A stretch of 64,000 nt of DNA. Source: Ypsolopha sequella (lineage: Eukaryota > Arthropoda > Insecta > Lepidoptera > Ypsolophidae). The translations under genes and the position numbers were made by a program. Below the pieces are notes generated by a model. The model was not told the origin of the DNA, did no database searches, and saw only the letters and a list, made by a program, of their open reading frames with translations. This document shows, in pieces, positions 35,722 to 47,600 of this stretch. How positions within the stretch are numbered: the first letter of the stretch is position 1; each line of letters starts with the position of its first letter. The stretch covers positions 6,251,501 through 6,315,500 of the forward strand of contig OW203992.1 in assembly GCA_934047225.1 (NCBI GenBank). The letters are read 5' to 3'.

Positions 35722-36556
35722 GTACAGTGCGCGCCAATCTTTTAGTCGCCTCTGAAGCTAGCCCCAAGAATCGACGCATAAGCCGTTTTACGGTGTCAGG
35801 GAGACGTTACAGGAGCGAGGGCGTGGAGCACACCCGCCTGCGTGCCGCACCACACCCCCCGCTCGCCGTTCAGCAGGTGTCAACACTATGCGTTAGTGTT
35901 AGTGCTACGTCCGTACACTACACACGCGCGCGTTGCATGAAAAGTACCTACGAGGAAAAAAAATCTATGATTCGTTAAGTTAATCGTTGAATCTGTTTGT
36001 TATAGTTTATTGTTTCTGTTGCCTTTATTTGTTGTTTTCTTGATTTATTTTTGTTAAAGTTTTGTTGATTTAGTTTGTTAAAGTTTATTGTTGTTGTTAT
36101 GCCTCGCGGACTTTATAGCGTTTTAAGGCGACAATGTAGGAAAATGGTGTATTAAAATAATTATTGAAGTCAGTGACAATGAAAATGGTTCCGACGACAA
36201 CCCTGAGGAGGACCAAAATTCTACAGACGATAGTGATTCGGACGAAAATCTTCCTTCTTCAAGTAGGGAACCAGTTTTTATAGATGGTGTCTCACCTCTC
36301 TAAATAAAGTAACAACGTATTTGCCTATATTTGTACATTATAAATTTACTTATTTTTAAATATTAATGCGTTTTATTTATATACTTAAGATTGCACTAAA
36401 ATAATAAATAAGTAATTAAATAGCTAGGTATAACAAGTACACCTTCCCACTTATAGTAAACATTTAATAATCAACCGTTGATATTATTGTTTCCTTGACT
36501 GTACCTGCGCAAGCTTGCACTCGTAACTCACTCAGAGGCTCAAAAATATCGAGTAC
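35722..36556. mobile_element. GTACAGTGCGCGCC-end DNA element, longer copy with a coding remnant
   Basis: It starts gtacagtgcgcgccaatctt and ends in the inverse of a similar sequence (tcactcagaggctc near 36541), so both termini carry TIRs. It shares long blocks with the truncated copy at 26981-27308 but retains about 180 bp lost there, which contains an open frame of acidic residues ending in a stop at 36303. Confidence 0.7.
36166..36303 (+). pseudogene. acidic C-terminal coding remnant inside a transposon
   Basis: The frame reads EVSDNENGSDDNPEEDQ and continues with serine- and aspartate-rich sequence to SREPVFIDGVSPL and TAA. It is open with normal codons but has no start and no catalytic domain. 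It is probably the tail of the element's own protein in the autonomous parent. The family could not be named. Confidence 0.5.
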
Positions 36557-36870
36557 ACTCAAGTATCGATACTGTTTGTGTATCCCATCCCTCCCTAGTG
36601 TCAAACAAAATAAATAATCAACAATGAAAGATAGTTTTTCGTTTTTCCTAAAATCTGTCTTTGCTAAATTTATCATTCATTTTCATTTATAAAATACTCA
36701 AGAGATCATTACGTAACTGTGTACTATACAAAATAACATAGATCGTCTGTCAGTAAAACAATAACATAGGTACTATTTTAGTTTTTAAGTAAATTTACAG
36801 CCATATTGATAACGGGCAATTTTAATGGACTTTGGCCTTCTTTAAACCTAATATATTTTTAGATCTCAAC

Positions 36871-39800
36871 ATGGCAGCCGTTATACCAGCAGTAACGAAG
36901 TTGTCAAGCCGTATCATAAGGATCCTTGGATGCAATCCAGGGCCTATGACCCTTCAAGGAACTAATACTTATTTGATTGGGACAGGAAGAAAGTAAGTTC
37001 TGGACTATTTATTTCAGTTATTTTTATAGAATTGAAAAAGGAATGCTTGGTCAGTGTTGATAAGGGGGCACTGAGGCTCGTCGTTTGATTATTTCCTACT
37101 TGCTATGCACTTCATATTTTTATGTTAGGTAGGTATGGTTACTAAAGTAGTCACAATGTAATAGGTCCGTTTTGACGTATGTCATCGCAATGTATCTATG
37201 GATGTGAACCATGCTAATCGGTAACTATGTCAACTGATTCTCACGAGAAATCGATCAAAAAATTATGAGTTTGTTATCGTTTGAAATATTTTCAAACTTA
37301 TTGGTTATAATTTCCAGAATAAACATAATTGCCAAAGTCAACGTGAAAGAAAATATAAACAGTTCAAAAGTAAAGCCTAAAGTCACAAGAAAAAAACACT
37401 TAAAACAAACGGGAGCACAACGACTTCCAATATGGTGATAGAAAGATACTTCGGGTGCTAAAACCAGCTTTTAATTTTTTTTCTCTACGAAAAGAATCTG
37501 AAATGGAAATTCTTACGTGCCAGTAATATTTTGTAATGGTGTACTTCACTGACCTCAAATTAGATAGAGGTCTGAGTGTTGATAGATATAAAATACTGGC
37601 CAGTAAGAAAAATATGTAAAGTCGCCGTCAATAGAAATTGTGGACTATGTAAACAAACCGTTTTCTCAATTTTTCTCAAGGTTCTGTCACGGAGTCTCAT
37701 TGAACATTATTCCAAATCATGAAGCATCAAGTCTTACCAGTCATTCACTGTATTTCATCATGAAATATTCAATAATCACCAGTTAATTACGGAAAATCAT
37801 AGAATCAATAGTCAATTCTGTACTGCGTCGAGATTGCTGTCATATTTTTTTCTCATCGAATCTGTATTGTCTTTGAAAATTGGTGATGTACGAATCTATT
37901 TGAATATTAACCTATTTTATTCGTGATGTTATTTTATTCCGTCATTTTTTTTAACAGCGTTACTTCATAATCTTTCACATAAACGTGTGTGTGATTCTAT
38001 TGAGAGCTGTGTGATCTTCCAGCGTTGCTCTAAAATGTGTAGCTCATGTCCTAAAAGTAGAAGAAAAAATTAAAGAACTGGATGAGATAATAGATACGGC
38101 CAACGACGCTGTGACGAAACCATTTGTAATTAACGTGGGCGATTTGACTAGCGATTCATCAGAATATTTTAGCGATGAATCAAATAAAGAAAACTAATTA
38201 AGCACCTAACATATTTTAATCACATACTTACCCATCTCTAGATAGTTCACCTATTCATAGACAAAGACAACATGGCGCTTTGTTTACATAGTCCACAATT
38301 TCTATTGACGGCTACTGTAGGCTTCAAGATGAAAAAATTGCTCCATGCCTTATAAAAAAAAAATACTGCCGTATTTCTTACCAGCCAATCTGTCTATTGA
38401 TAGGATGATTTATGGAAAACTGCCTGTAAACCAATTCATTAATAAAAAAAAATGGGACTTTAAGCAATAAATGCATGTTTATTATATTATATATTTTTTG
38501 TTTTTGTAAACTATAAGTTTAAAAGCTAAGTGGTATGTAACATTATTTAGCACAATTATTATATTATATTTTTCGGAATACGCGACACCGTTACAAATAC
38601 ATGCAAATGTTCAAATCTAAAAAGTTTATATTTGCAAAAAAAAAAAGGAAATTTAAACCTGGCTTTTTGTGTACTGGTCTCACAAAAGCTAATTACAGAT
38701 CATTACAATTATTTTATCAATATTAAGACAAGTTAATTATTTTCACGTGGAATCGAATTGAGTCCGGTGAAATTAGGCGATTATCTGGTTACAACACTAT
38801 TATTAAGAAAAAATTGACTGAGAATGTAACTGTTTTTGAGACATTGTGTAGTAATTCGAAATTGCATTTTATTTTGGAATATGCGTGAAAATAGTACTTG
38901 AAATATGTTCCGTGATAATTAAAAAACGTTTATTTATTTTCTTTAAGCCCAATAAGTTAATAATTATTTGTTAACCGTTTCATTTATTACATGTAAAGTT
39001 ATATTCTATGGTCGTTCTTATCTGTCAAAACGGGCCTCTTATTTTGTGGCAACTGTAGATACATTATCCTGTAATTTCAAGTAGATGTTACGTAATGAAT
39101 AGTTACTTATTAAGATTTAAAAAAAGTACAAATAGATATCCCACTAATTAACATTATATCATTGCAGTATAGAAACGCAGAAATAAAAGTAAATCTGGAT
39201 GTGAGGAGCTCTGAACCGGGAATCGAACCCGGGACCTCTCGCGATATCCCACTTATTGTAGTTTATGAAAATATATAATATATTATATCATATGTACTTC
39301 ACAAAAATAACCAATAAAAATGAGAAAACGCCTTGCTTTTCTCACTTGATACAAAAAGCAGTGAGCGAGTTCAATCTGCTACATAAAAAAAAATACTAAC
39401 GCGTCATGATTTTTTTGGCATCATTAATGTAATAAGTAGAATTTTTAATTTTTATGATAACTTACAAATTCTAATGTTATACATATTCAAACAGAAAAAT
39501 AATACTACTATCAATAAAATGAAAATAAAACAATTTTTTATAGCAAATGAAAACCTATGAAAACTTCAAAATAATTTGAATTTCTCATCCTTAATTTATA
39601 TGAAAATGATACCAAATATGCTCTTGTGTGAAATCACAACACATTATTATTTTTTGTTGACGGAGCGGCAGGAGCGTACCCGACACCCATGCCCCCCCCT
39701 CACCTAAATAGTGTAACTGCTGGGGGCAAGCTTAATCTGCTTATTTTGACCTAGGCTACACATATACCAAGTTTCATGCTTCGGTCACAATCTGAAGGGT

Positions 39801-41074
39801 ATGGAGATCCTGGCAAGAGAACCTTGTGTAGTATGACTAGATTGAAAGAAGCGTGTCAGTATCGTAGCAGATGGAAATCCCGCAGCATAGAGTAGTGTAA
39901 TTGGGCTGCTGTACATTTTGGGTCCAAACGGATAGAGGGTGTTAAGATGTCACCTTATCGCCTTCCTCATCAAATTTTGTGATAAACTTGAACCTACATA
40001 ACTGTAAGTTGTCAGTTTGGCTGATATAACTTCATCTGAATAATGAAAGTATCTGTAAAATAAAAGCACTTATCCTTTCATGCAATCGTAATTCAAGTAG
40101 TGAACTGGGTCAGTGTCAATTTGGTTACTAAAAATCATATCACTGTTTGGTTTTACTGTTTTGCAGGAGAATTTTACTAGATACAGGAGACAAAGATGTT
40201 GCTGAATACCAGCAGCATTTGTCTAAAGTCGTGCAATCAGAGCAAGTGGACATCGAGCACATTGTTCTCACGCATTGGCATCATGATCACATTGGGGGAA
40301 CTGAAAATATATTTGGGACTATTGCAAGTATGTTTTCTTTCCCAAATATAAAGTTAAAAAAATATAAAAGAAATGTACAAATAGTTTTTTAAATTTTAGA
40401 GAACCCAAAAATATGGAAACACAAACGAAACCAAGACGATGCAGCAGATAATGAGTTACCACCATCGATATCTTTAAGTTGGTTATCAGACGGTCAAGAA
40501 ATCAAAGTAGAAGGGGCCACCGTAAAGATTCATCACACGCCGGGCCATACAACTGATCATGTGATTCTTATGCTATTAGAAGAGAATATACTTTTCAGCG
40601 GAGACTGCATTTTAGGTGAAGGAACTGCAGTGTTTGAAGATTTATACACTTATATGAAGAGTTTGAATAGAATATTAGAACTGAAACCTTGTGTTATCTA
40701 TCCCGGACATGGTAATGTTGTTGAGGTAATATTTTTATTTTTATTAATTTTATTTTTTATTAATTTAGTTTAAATACCTTCTAATACATTTTTTGTATTT
40801 TTAGGATCCAATAACGAAAATAGAATACTACATAGCACACAGGAATCAAAGGGAGTCACAAATATTAGAAACACTAAGAAATAATTCTAATAAACAACTA
40901 ACAGAAATGGATTTAGTAAAATTGATTTACACAGAAACTCCTGAACATTTGTGGTCGGCAGCAGCTTACAATGTTAACCATCATTTGACAAAACTAACCA
41001 AAGAAAATAAAATAACTATTTTAAATATAGAAGGAGAAAATAGGTGGCAATATCTTCCAACACCTTCACTATAG
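36871..41074 (+). CDS. LACTB2-like metallo-beta-lactamase-fold endoribonuclease, 4 coding exons, complete
   Basis: Human LACTB2 is a mitochondrial single-strand-specific endoribonuclease; this is its insect counterpart by whole-length resemblance. Exons are 36871-36992, 40167-40327, 40400-40725 and 40805-41074, with GT-AG introns and matching phases, giving 292 aa (human 288). The start [20 protein letters not shown] precedes the conserved [19 protein letters not shown]. Zinc ligands are visible: [10 protein letters not shown] at residues 76-85 (HxHxDH at 77-82), [15 protein letters not shown] (bridging Asp) and YPGHG. The C-terminal helix-rich part ([25 protein letters not shown]) matches the family's winged-helix-like tail. 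Intron 1 is 3.2 kb and holds a transposon with another inside it; the other introns are under 90 bp. AATAAA at 41147-41152 is a likely polyadenylation signal. It converges with the capping-enzyme gene. Confidence 0.95.
37619..38315 (+). mobile_element. 697-bp transposon nested inside Y2
   Basis: Comparison with the uninterrupted Y1 sequence places the insertion precisely, with TGTA on both sides (37615-37618 and 38316-38319). Its ends are inverted repeats: gccgtcaatagaaattgtgg, continuing actatgtaaacaaa, and its complement. It contains the last exon of an unknown gene (38023-38197). Confidence 0.85.
38023..38197 (+). pseudogene. terminal coding exon retained in the nested transposon
   Basis: After a good acceptor (tgatcttccag) an open frame runs 57 codons, reading [20 protein letters not shown], then a Thr/Asp-containing stretch and an acidic end [15 protein letters not shown] before TAA. 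The lack of stops and the acceptor suggest it is the last exon of the parent element's protein, kept while the rest was deleted. No family assignment was possible. Confidence 0.55.
39200..39255 (-). repeat. tRNA-like B-box segment (SINE or tRNA pseudogene remnant)
   Basis: On the minus strand, ccgggttcgattcccgg forms a perfect tRNA T-arm (5-bp stem, 7-base loop), including the RNA polymerase III B-box GGTTCGATTCC. The 3' acceptor strand that follows has no partner upstream and there is no anticodon arm, so it is not a tRNA gene. It lies in LACTB2 intron 1. Confidence 0.45.
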
Positions 41075-41669
41075 AAGAACAAAAAAAAGTAAAAGGTCAG
41101 CTTGTAAAGAAACAAAGATTACGATTGAAAATTAATTTAATGAGAAAAATAAAATGTATTCTTATTTAATACAATACTCTTTATCTCAAGTACACAATAT
41201 TTCATTAAAATTATTTGTTTGTAAACAATAAAATGAGCATTAACTGAGGAACAGACAAATTAACAAATATTTCATTTATCACACTTTACAGAACAAAATG
41301 CTCTCCATTAAACCTACAGCGCATATCAATTTCAGAAAATTAATTAACTACAATACTCAGGGGAGGAAAGAAACAGAATGATAAGCCCTGAAATTCAAGG
41401 TCACTCACATATTGTATTTATCTCGCATGTCCTTTTCAGACTTAAAATAGAAACTGGGTGTACCAATGCGGGAAAAGCAAAACTATAGCCAAGACTACTG
41501 TAGAAGAATATTAGACCTAAAAAATGATTCAGCGCTGTTTGCCATCAATGCAGTGATAGATTACTTACAATTCAGTTGTCTGTCTTTGTCACATAGTATA
41601 AATATCAACATCACCAGCAATTCAAAGCAATTTCATTCTTATTATTTAAAAGGCTAGGTACTTAGTTCG

Positions 41670-44600
41670 CTATCGGCAAACGCGCTTGGGCGGCGGCATC
41701 ATATCGGAATCGTCGTGGAAGCGGTGATTGTCAATGACGTCAAACAGACGCTCCTTTGTTACGGGGTCTAGGATACTCTCGCAGACAGCTAGAAGAGAAA
41801 TACAAAATAAACTCCAGTCCCTCGGGAATATTCTTCGTCAACCAGCAGAACAACTTAAAAAAGCGAGTAGGACTCGTGCCTTGAGGGTTCCATACCATTC
41901 AAATATTTGAGTATGTAACCCTAAATCTACATTATTAGGCGATTTTAGTATTTGTTGTTTAAATACAGCTCATGGTACATAATGTGCAGAAACTGGAAGT
42001 CTTATCGTTTTTCACTATTAACTAACCACCAACATTGCTAAATTTTTAGTATAGTTCAGGAAATATAATTTGGGCTGATGGATGGGATGGCTTTACTATT
42101 GTGCAGTGGCGTGCATTGAACTTTTTTCCGGAAAAACAATCAGAAGGTCAAGTTTGACAATGAAAAAAAAAATGAAAAAAATTAAATAACACTTTGAAAA
42201 AAAAAATGTTTGTATGACGCCAGGTTAGGCACTGCCTAAGAGTGAATATTTTCATACAAACTTTTTTTTAAACGTTATTTAAATTCTTTCATATTTTTTT
42301 ATTGTCAATCTGGGCCTTCTGGTTGCTTTTCCGGAAAAAAGTTCAATGCACGCCACTGCTATTGTGTAATAATTGTGTCATTAAATGAGAACACCTGTTT
42401 ACACAAAAAATGTAAATCGAGTAACAGGTTTTGATGCATTTTAATGAGTATTGTACTGATGTTCATCAAACCTGAACCCATTAGTGTATGTTTTCAAAAT
42501 TTAATTTCTTTACTAGGTATCTCGTACATAACCCTATGTGGGTAGTTGTAAATAAAAATGTTAGGTAAAAATGAGGGCCTTTTTCTGACAATTCTCTTGG
42601 TTACTTCTAAAGAATTAGAAGTCTCAACATTTGTTGTTCACAGTTTATAGATAGCCGTGAGCGTGAGCAGTTACGTGCCTCCATTGTTCAATTGTTACTT
42701 GCAATCGTTTACATTTGGCTAGAATTGTACTTTTCAACCCTCGCACTAAACTTTTTATTCTACCCGTGTAAACCAGGTATAATGTAAACCTGCTTAAAAG
42801 CTACTTAGCATAGAAAGTGTAAATCTCACCTTTAGCAGTAGTGTAACTATTGGGGAAGGACTTGTCTGTCCGCTCCCGCATAAACACCCACTGGTTATTC
42901 TCGAACTTGCACTCAATGATTTTATTGTGCAAATGTTTGATGTCCTTCGACACTCGCATGGAAGCGAAGGGGGTATCCAGTTGTCCGACGTGGAGGTGAC
43001 CAATCTTCTTGGGTAGTATTCTGGAACAAACGGGTTGCTTTGTTAACCTTTCTGTCAATTAATCGGCGGATCGTCATAAAACTTTTGCATTGGTTGGACA
43101 ATATAATAAAGCCGATTCTGAAGGCTTTAATTTTAGTTATAGTGCTGTCAAAACTTAAAATTTTCCAAAGTAATTTAACTTCTGTTTCTTAAATCTAAGG
43201 ACCATTTTGCAATGAAGAAAATTTAGTTTTGACAGCACTAAAACTAAAATCAAAGCCTTCAGAATCGGCTTTATTGGCTACTTTGTACTTATAAATGCAT
43301 ATATTACTGGTCAAACCCGATTTTAGGACAAACTAGTTTAGCCTGGGCCAAACAGATTTCTGGGTTGTCATAAAGTTTGTAAATCATCATTTTTAGTTTG
43401 TAAAAATGTATACGCTGAGGATTTTTTATCGGCATTTAGTTGTTTGAGCATATTTCTATTGTAGTAATTTCGCTGTTAATCTTCCTAAAAGAAAATTAAT
43501 TAATTAATTAAATAAAAGCTCGTTTTTTTAGTTTATATTTTTCATCTTCAGTTATATTTTTTATGCCCATTTTTTATTCCCCTGCTGAGCATGAGTCTAG
43601 AATTAATTACAATAATTGTTCACTCACCCTTCCCCTCCTTCCGTGACGATACACAATTTGAAGTCCACACTATTCATGTGGCTCGGTTTCCACTTCAGTA
43701 CGTCATCGCATCTGCCCGCTACGTATGGCTGGAAGTAAAGACAAACCGGTAAATCTAAACTATTGCTTATTTCATTAACAAATACAGCAATTTAGCTAAC
43801 GTCGAGGTCAAAAGCCAAGCAAAGAGTGAGGCCAAAGACGAATACAGCCACAGACTCCTCGTAAAAGGCGACCGATTTCTGTCAACACATCTGACTGAAC
43901 ATCATCATCAAAATTGTATGTTTCGGTAGGCCAAACCAAAATGGCTTCTATATTCATTACGTTAGAGTCTTCGTCTTCGGGAAAGATAAGTTTGTGGCGC
44001 TATACGTAAGATTGGAAGGGCCAATAGGATTGCAGTATCCCGTTTCGATTGTTGACAGAATTATTTGTACGCAAGATGTTGAACAATAGACGTCTTTCTG
44101 GGCTGTATTGTCTATGAGTGAGGCCAAATCGGTCTCAGTAGATGCATGTTTTAAGTAAGCTTGTATTTTCTCAGTAGATCCACTAGATCTTACCTTCAGG
44201 ATCTACTGAGAATGATCCAACGCTGAACCATAAACAATAAATAGCGCAGGCAAGGAAGTTCAAGTTGTAAGTTTTGGGTTTCCGTCAACCGTAAACCCTT
44301 ATTGAGAAGTCCCGGGTTTCTCCATTAGTCTATTCGGTACCTTAATAAGATACAACTGGATCCGTAAAATAGTTGAAAAATTCGTATTGGTATATTTTAC
44401 GGCCAGCACCATAATGTAAGTACACAATAACTGAAAGTTTTTTTTTATTATCCAATTTATCATCTTCTGGATTTTCAGTAATCTTTACTAATTGTCTATT
44501 GGTGTAACTTTTACCCTTTGTCGGGGGACGTTAATGCATAGTTTTGTTTTTTAGAAGAATGATTGAAACATAATAATCAGCTTTTTAGTGTCTATTTAAT

Positions 44601-47600
44601 AGATATATTTATTAGATATTATACCAGCATTGTATTTAGAGGAAAAAAATCCGTCTGATATGTTGCCAATTTTTTACTTTATCAAAGAATCCTAAGTGTT
44701 TTCGGTATGTCTACTACAATAAGACGTGTTTTCCAGCATATTCTATCTACTTTGACGGAATCCAAACAAAAGGCAGTCTTATGACTTACAGCGACATCTT
44801 TTATATGATTATGTAGACGATGATTCGCAGGCGATGCGCATTCAGCCCTTACTCCGTTCACCATAAAGGTTATAATCAACTAAAAGTGTACAGTACTGGG
44901 CTTTTGATATGGCATGTCGTGTCGTAGCGTCATCTCTGTCGCACGAAGCACTAACAGTCCAGTGTCAGAGACAACGCTCTACGAAGCCGAAGTTAACCGA
45001 TGTGCTATATCAAAAGCCTAGTTAACTTTCGCTGCGGCCGATCGTACCTCTTTGCTAGGCTGGAAGATGAGACCATCGGGCTCGTGGCTGAGTGTCCTCG
45101 CGAACTTCTCTCCCAGCAGTTGGTGCGCTTGAGGAAGAGCGTAGAACTGCTTCAGACGAACGCTGAACGGTTCCGCCTCCTTCTTTATTAGACCTTCCTT
45201 CATCGCTTGATGCCTGGGAAATACAAGGAAATGGTGAACACGTAGCCGCCGTGCACCCTGGCGAACGAAAGTGGTGGACGGTATTTATTTATTATTTTAA
45301 CAGCTCCTTGATAATGCCGTAAGGCGAAACCGGTTGGACTAATAAAATAGTGATATTGTGAAACAGTACAAGTGTTTTTGTCAAAATTATGATGATGTTT
45401 CACCAAGTGCCGACAATCGCAAGTGTTAATCACATTACTGTTTATGCGGGGTGAGGTAAATCGCCAAGAATGTGTTAAGGCGCCTCCTCCCAGCGTCATC
45501 CAAAAATTACTCTATTGATAAAGTTATTTCTCTTAAACGGTAAGTTTAAAAATTATGAAAAAAATATATATTGTTAATTACACTATAAAAACAACTTCAT
45601 TCTAGGAAATTATTCTCGCATATCAGAAACAGCATGAAAATATTGTTCAAAGTCAAGCTGTTTTTAGACTAAAATTAAGTAGAACTGGTTATTTCTTTTA
45701 AACCCTAATGGTATTTGTATGTTTCTTGCACTAAAATACGTCGTAATGCAGTGCGCGCTGATATGAATGTTATTTCAATATAGTTTTTGTCGATATTTGT
45801 ACTGACACAGGTCGACTCAAGGTCGTTGGCGACTACCTGCCTCTTAAGCGTGTCAAATCGAGGATAATGTCATGTAGTGACGATGCGACGCATCTACGCG
45901 TTAGAGGGAGAAAGATAGACAGGTGGACAGATAACGTTGTACTCTTATCATTTTGTGATTTTACCCCTACCTGCCATTGTATTTTGTTCATATGTTTTAA
46001 AATGGGGCAAACTGAAAATCAGCACTGCAAGTTGCTTTAACTTGTAGCATTTGCTGAGCTTGGTCCTTTTTGCCATTTTATATTGTGTTGTACTGTCTTC
46101 TTTTTTTAAATATGTTTTGTGGCAAATAAACTCATTTCAGTTTCACTCTCCCCTAATCTAATCTCGGTGTAATTTTTCTGTCAGGATTTTGGTTTATTGG
46201 ATGTTTCAAATGGTTTATTGCTTCATAGTTGCCAGTATAGGTACCAATATAGGTAGACTAAATGCTACTATAAAAAGTCTTTCTTACCAGAGCGTGGTGA
46301 ATAAGGCAAACCTTTCTGTCTTGAGCAAGTAGCTATTTTTTTTAATTTAACAAACACGAATTTTTACAATACCTACGTTGAACAATGGTCCCCACACTAA
46401 GCCCTAAGTTTGTTAGTTAAGATGTTAAGTTTGTCAGAAGTCGATTTTACTTGAATTTACTTAATGAAGACTTGGCCTAGTTGCCTTACTTGGAAAAGAG
46501 GCCGAGCTGGCAGCGTTCGGAGTCCGAACATGCGAGTTTTTCGGCCTCGCTTTAAAGACACTTGTAGGCTCGGCCTGGCCTAGTTGCCTCTATTGAAAAG
46601 ACATTGAAGAATTGAAGACATTAAAGACTTGGCTATTGGATGGCCTTAACCTGCTAAAATATGAAGATTTGGCCCAAGTTGCCTTACACTGACAACACTG
46701 ATAAACACAACTTATGACAAAGCTGTATGGTCTGAAACCTTTGCCTGCCTGACAAGGGCGAATAAAACAAAAAAAAAAAATTTTCGAAGGTCACAGAGTG
46801 TCATAAGAAATTACCTTGGGTTAACAATTTCATTCTCTATACAACTCAGCCTGACCGGGTAGAAGGCTGACTTGCCGACGTCTTGTCCCTCAAACTTGAT
46901 AATGTCATAGCACAAAAACCTATAGATTTCTTTGCCTTCCACCTTGTCTATAACCATTTCCTGAAACAATAAAAGAAGGAGTTGAGATTTTGCTTCTTTA
47001 TATTCCAAGGATTTCAGCGTTTTATGGCACAACATTTGGCGTTCTTTTTATTTATAACACTTTTTGCACATTTACACAATGAATACAGACATACAAAAGA
47101 AACAATTAAACATGGTGTACAAAGGCGGCACTTATTGCCCATAGCAATATCTTTCAGGCAACCTTTGGAAGCAAACAGAAGATAAACAAAATAACATAAG
47201 GACAATGCAAATACTAAATGGGAAACAATAAATAACTAATGGTGATCAAGATAAATAAAATTATATACCTAAATAGACTTATTTAAGACATAAACTTCAT
47301 CATCTTCAGGAATGTCACACATTCCTAAGACTCAGCCTTGCTATTGAATATACAAGTTTACGATTTTATTCAGCATTAAGCAGACATACACAATGTGTAT
47401 TACACATAAGTAGCATACAATCTGTCTCCTAGAGAGATACATATATAGGTACTGTAGCCAATTCTGAAGGCTTTAATTTTAGTTTTAGTGCTGTCAAAAC
47501 TAAAATTTTTCCAAAGTAATTTAGCTTCTGTTCCTAACATTTAAAGACGATTTTGTAATCAAGAAAATTAAGTTTTGACAGCACTAAAACTAAAATTAAA

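Larger units (their letters stand above)
37138..39056 (+). mobile_element. internally deleted copy of the YqaJ transposon (copy Y2), with a nested insertion
   Basis: The first 295 bp (from ctaaagtagtcacaatgtaa) match the end of Y1 at 33713 in opposite orientation, then at about 37432 the sequence jumps to the part of Y1 near 30790 and follows it to the other end at 39056. The join (cttccaatatggtg) has a few bases of shared sequence from both sides. It thus lacks all the coding interior of Y1. A 697-bp element (37619-38315) interrupts it. It lies in LACTB2 intron 1. Confidence 0.85.

Noticed and set aside
39200..39255. Possible tRNA gene on the minus strand
   Set aside because: The T-arm is perfect but the acceptor stem, D-arm and anticodon arm cannot be formed, so only a tRNA-derived remnant is supported.
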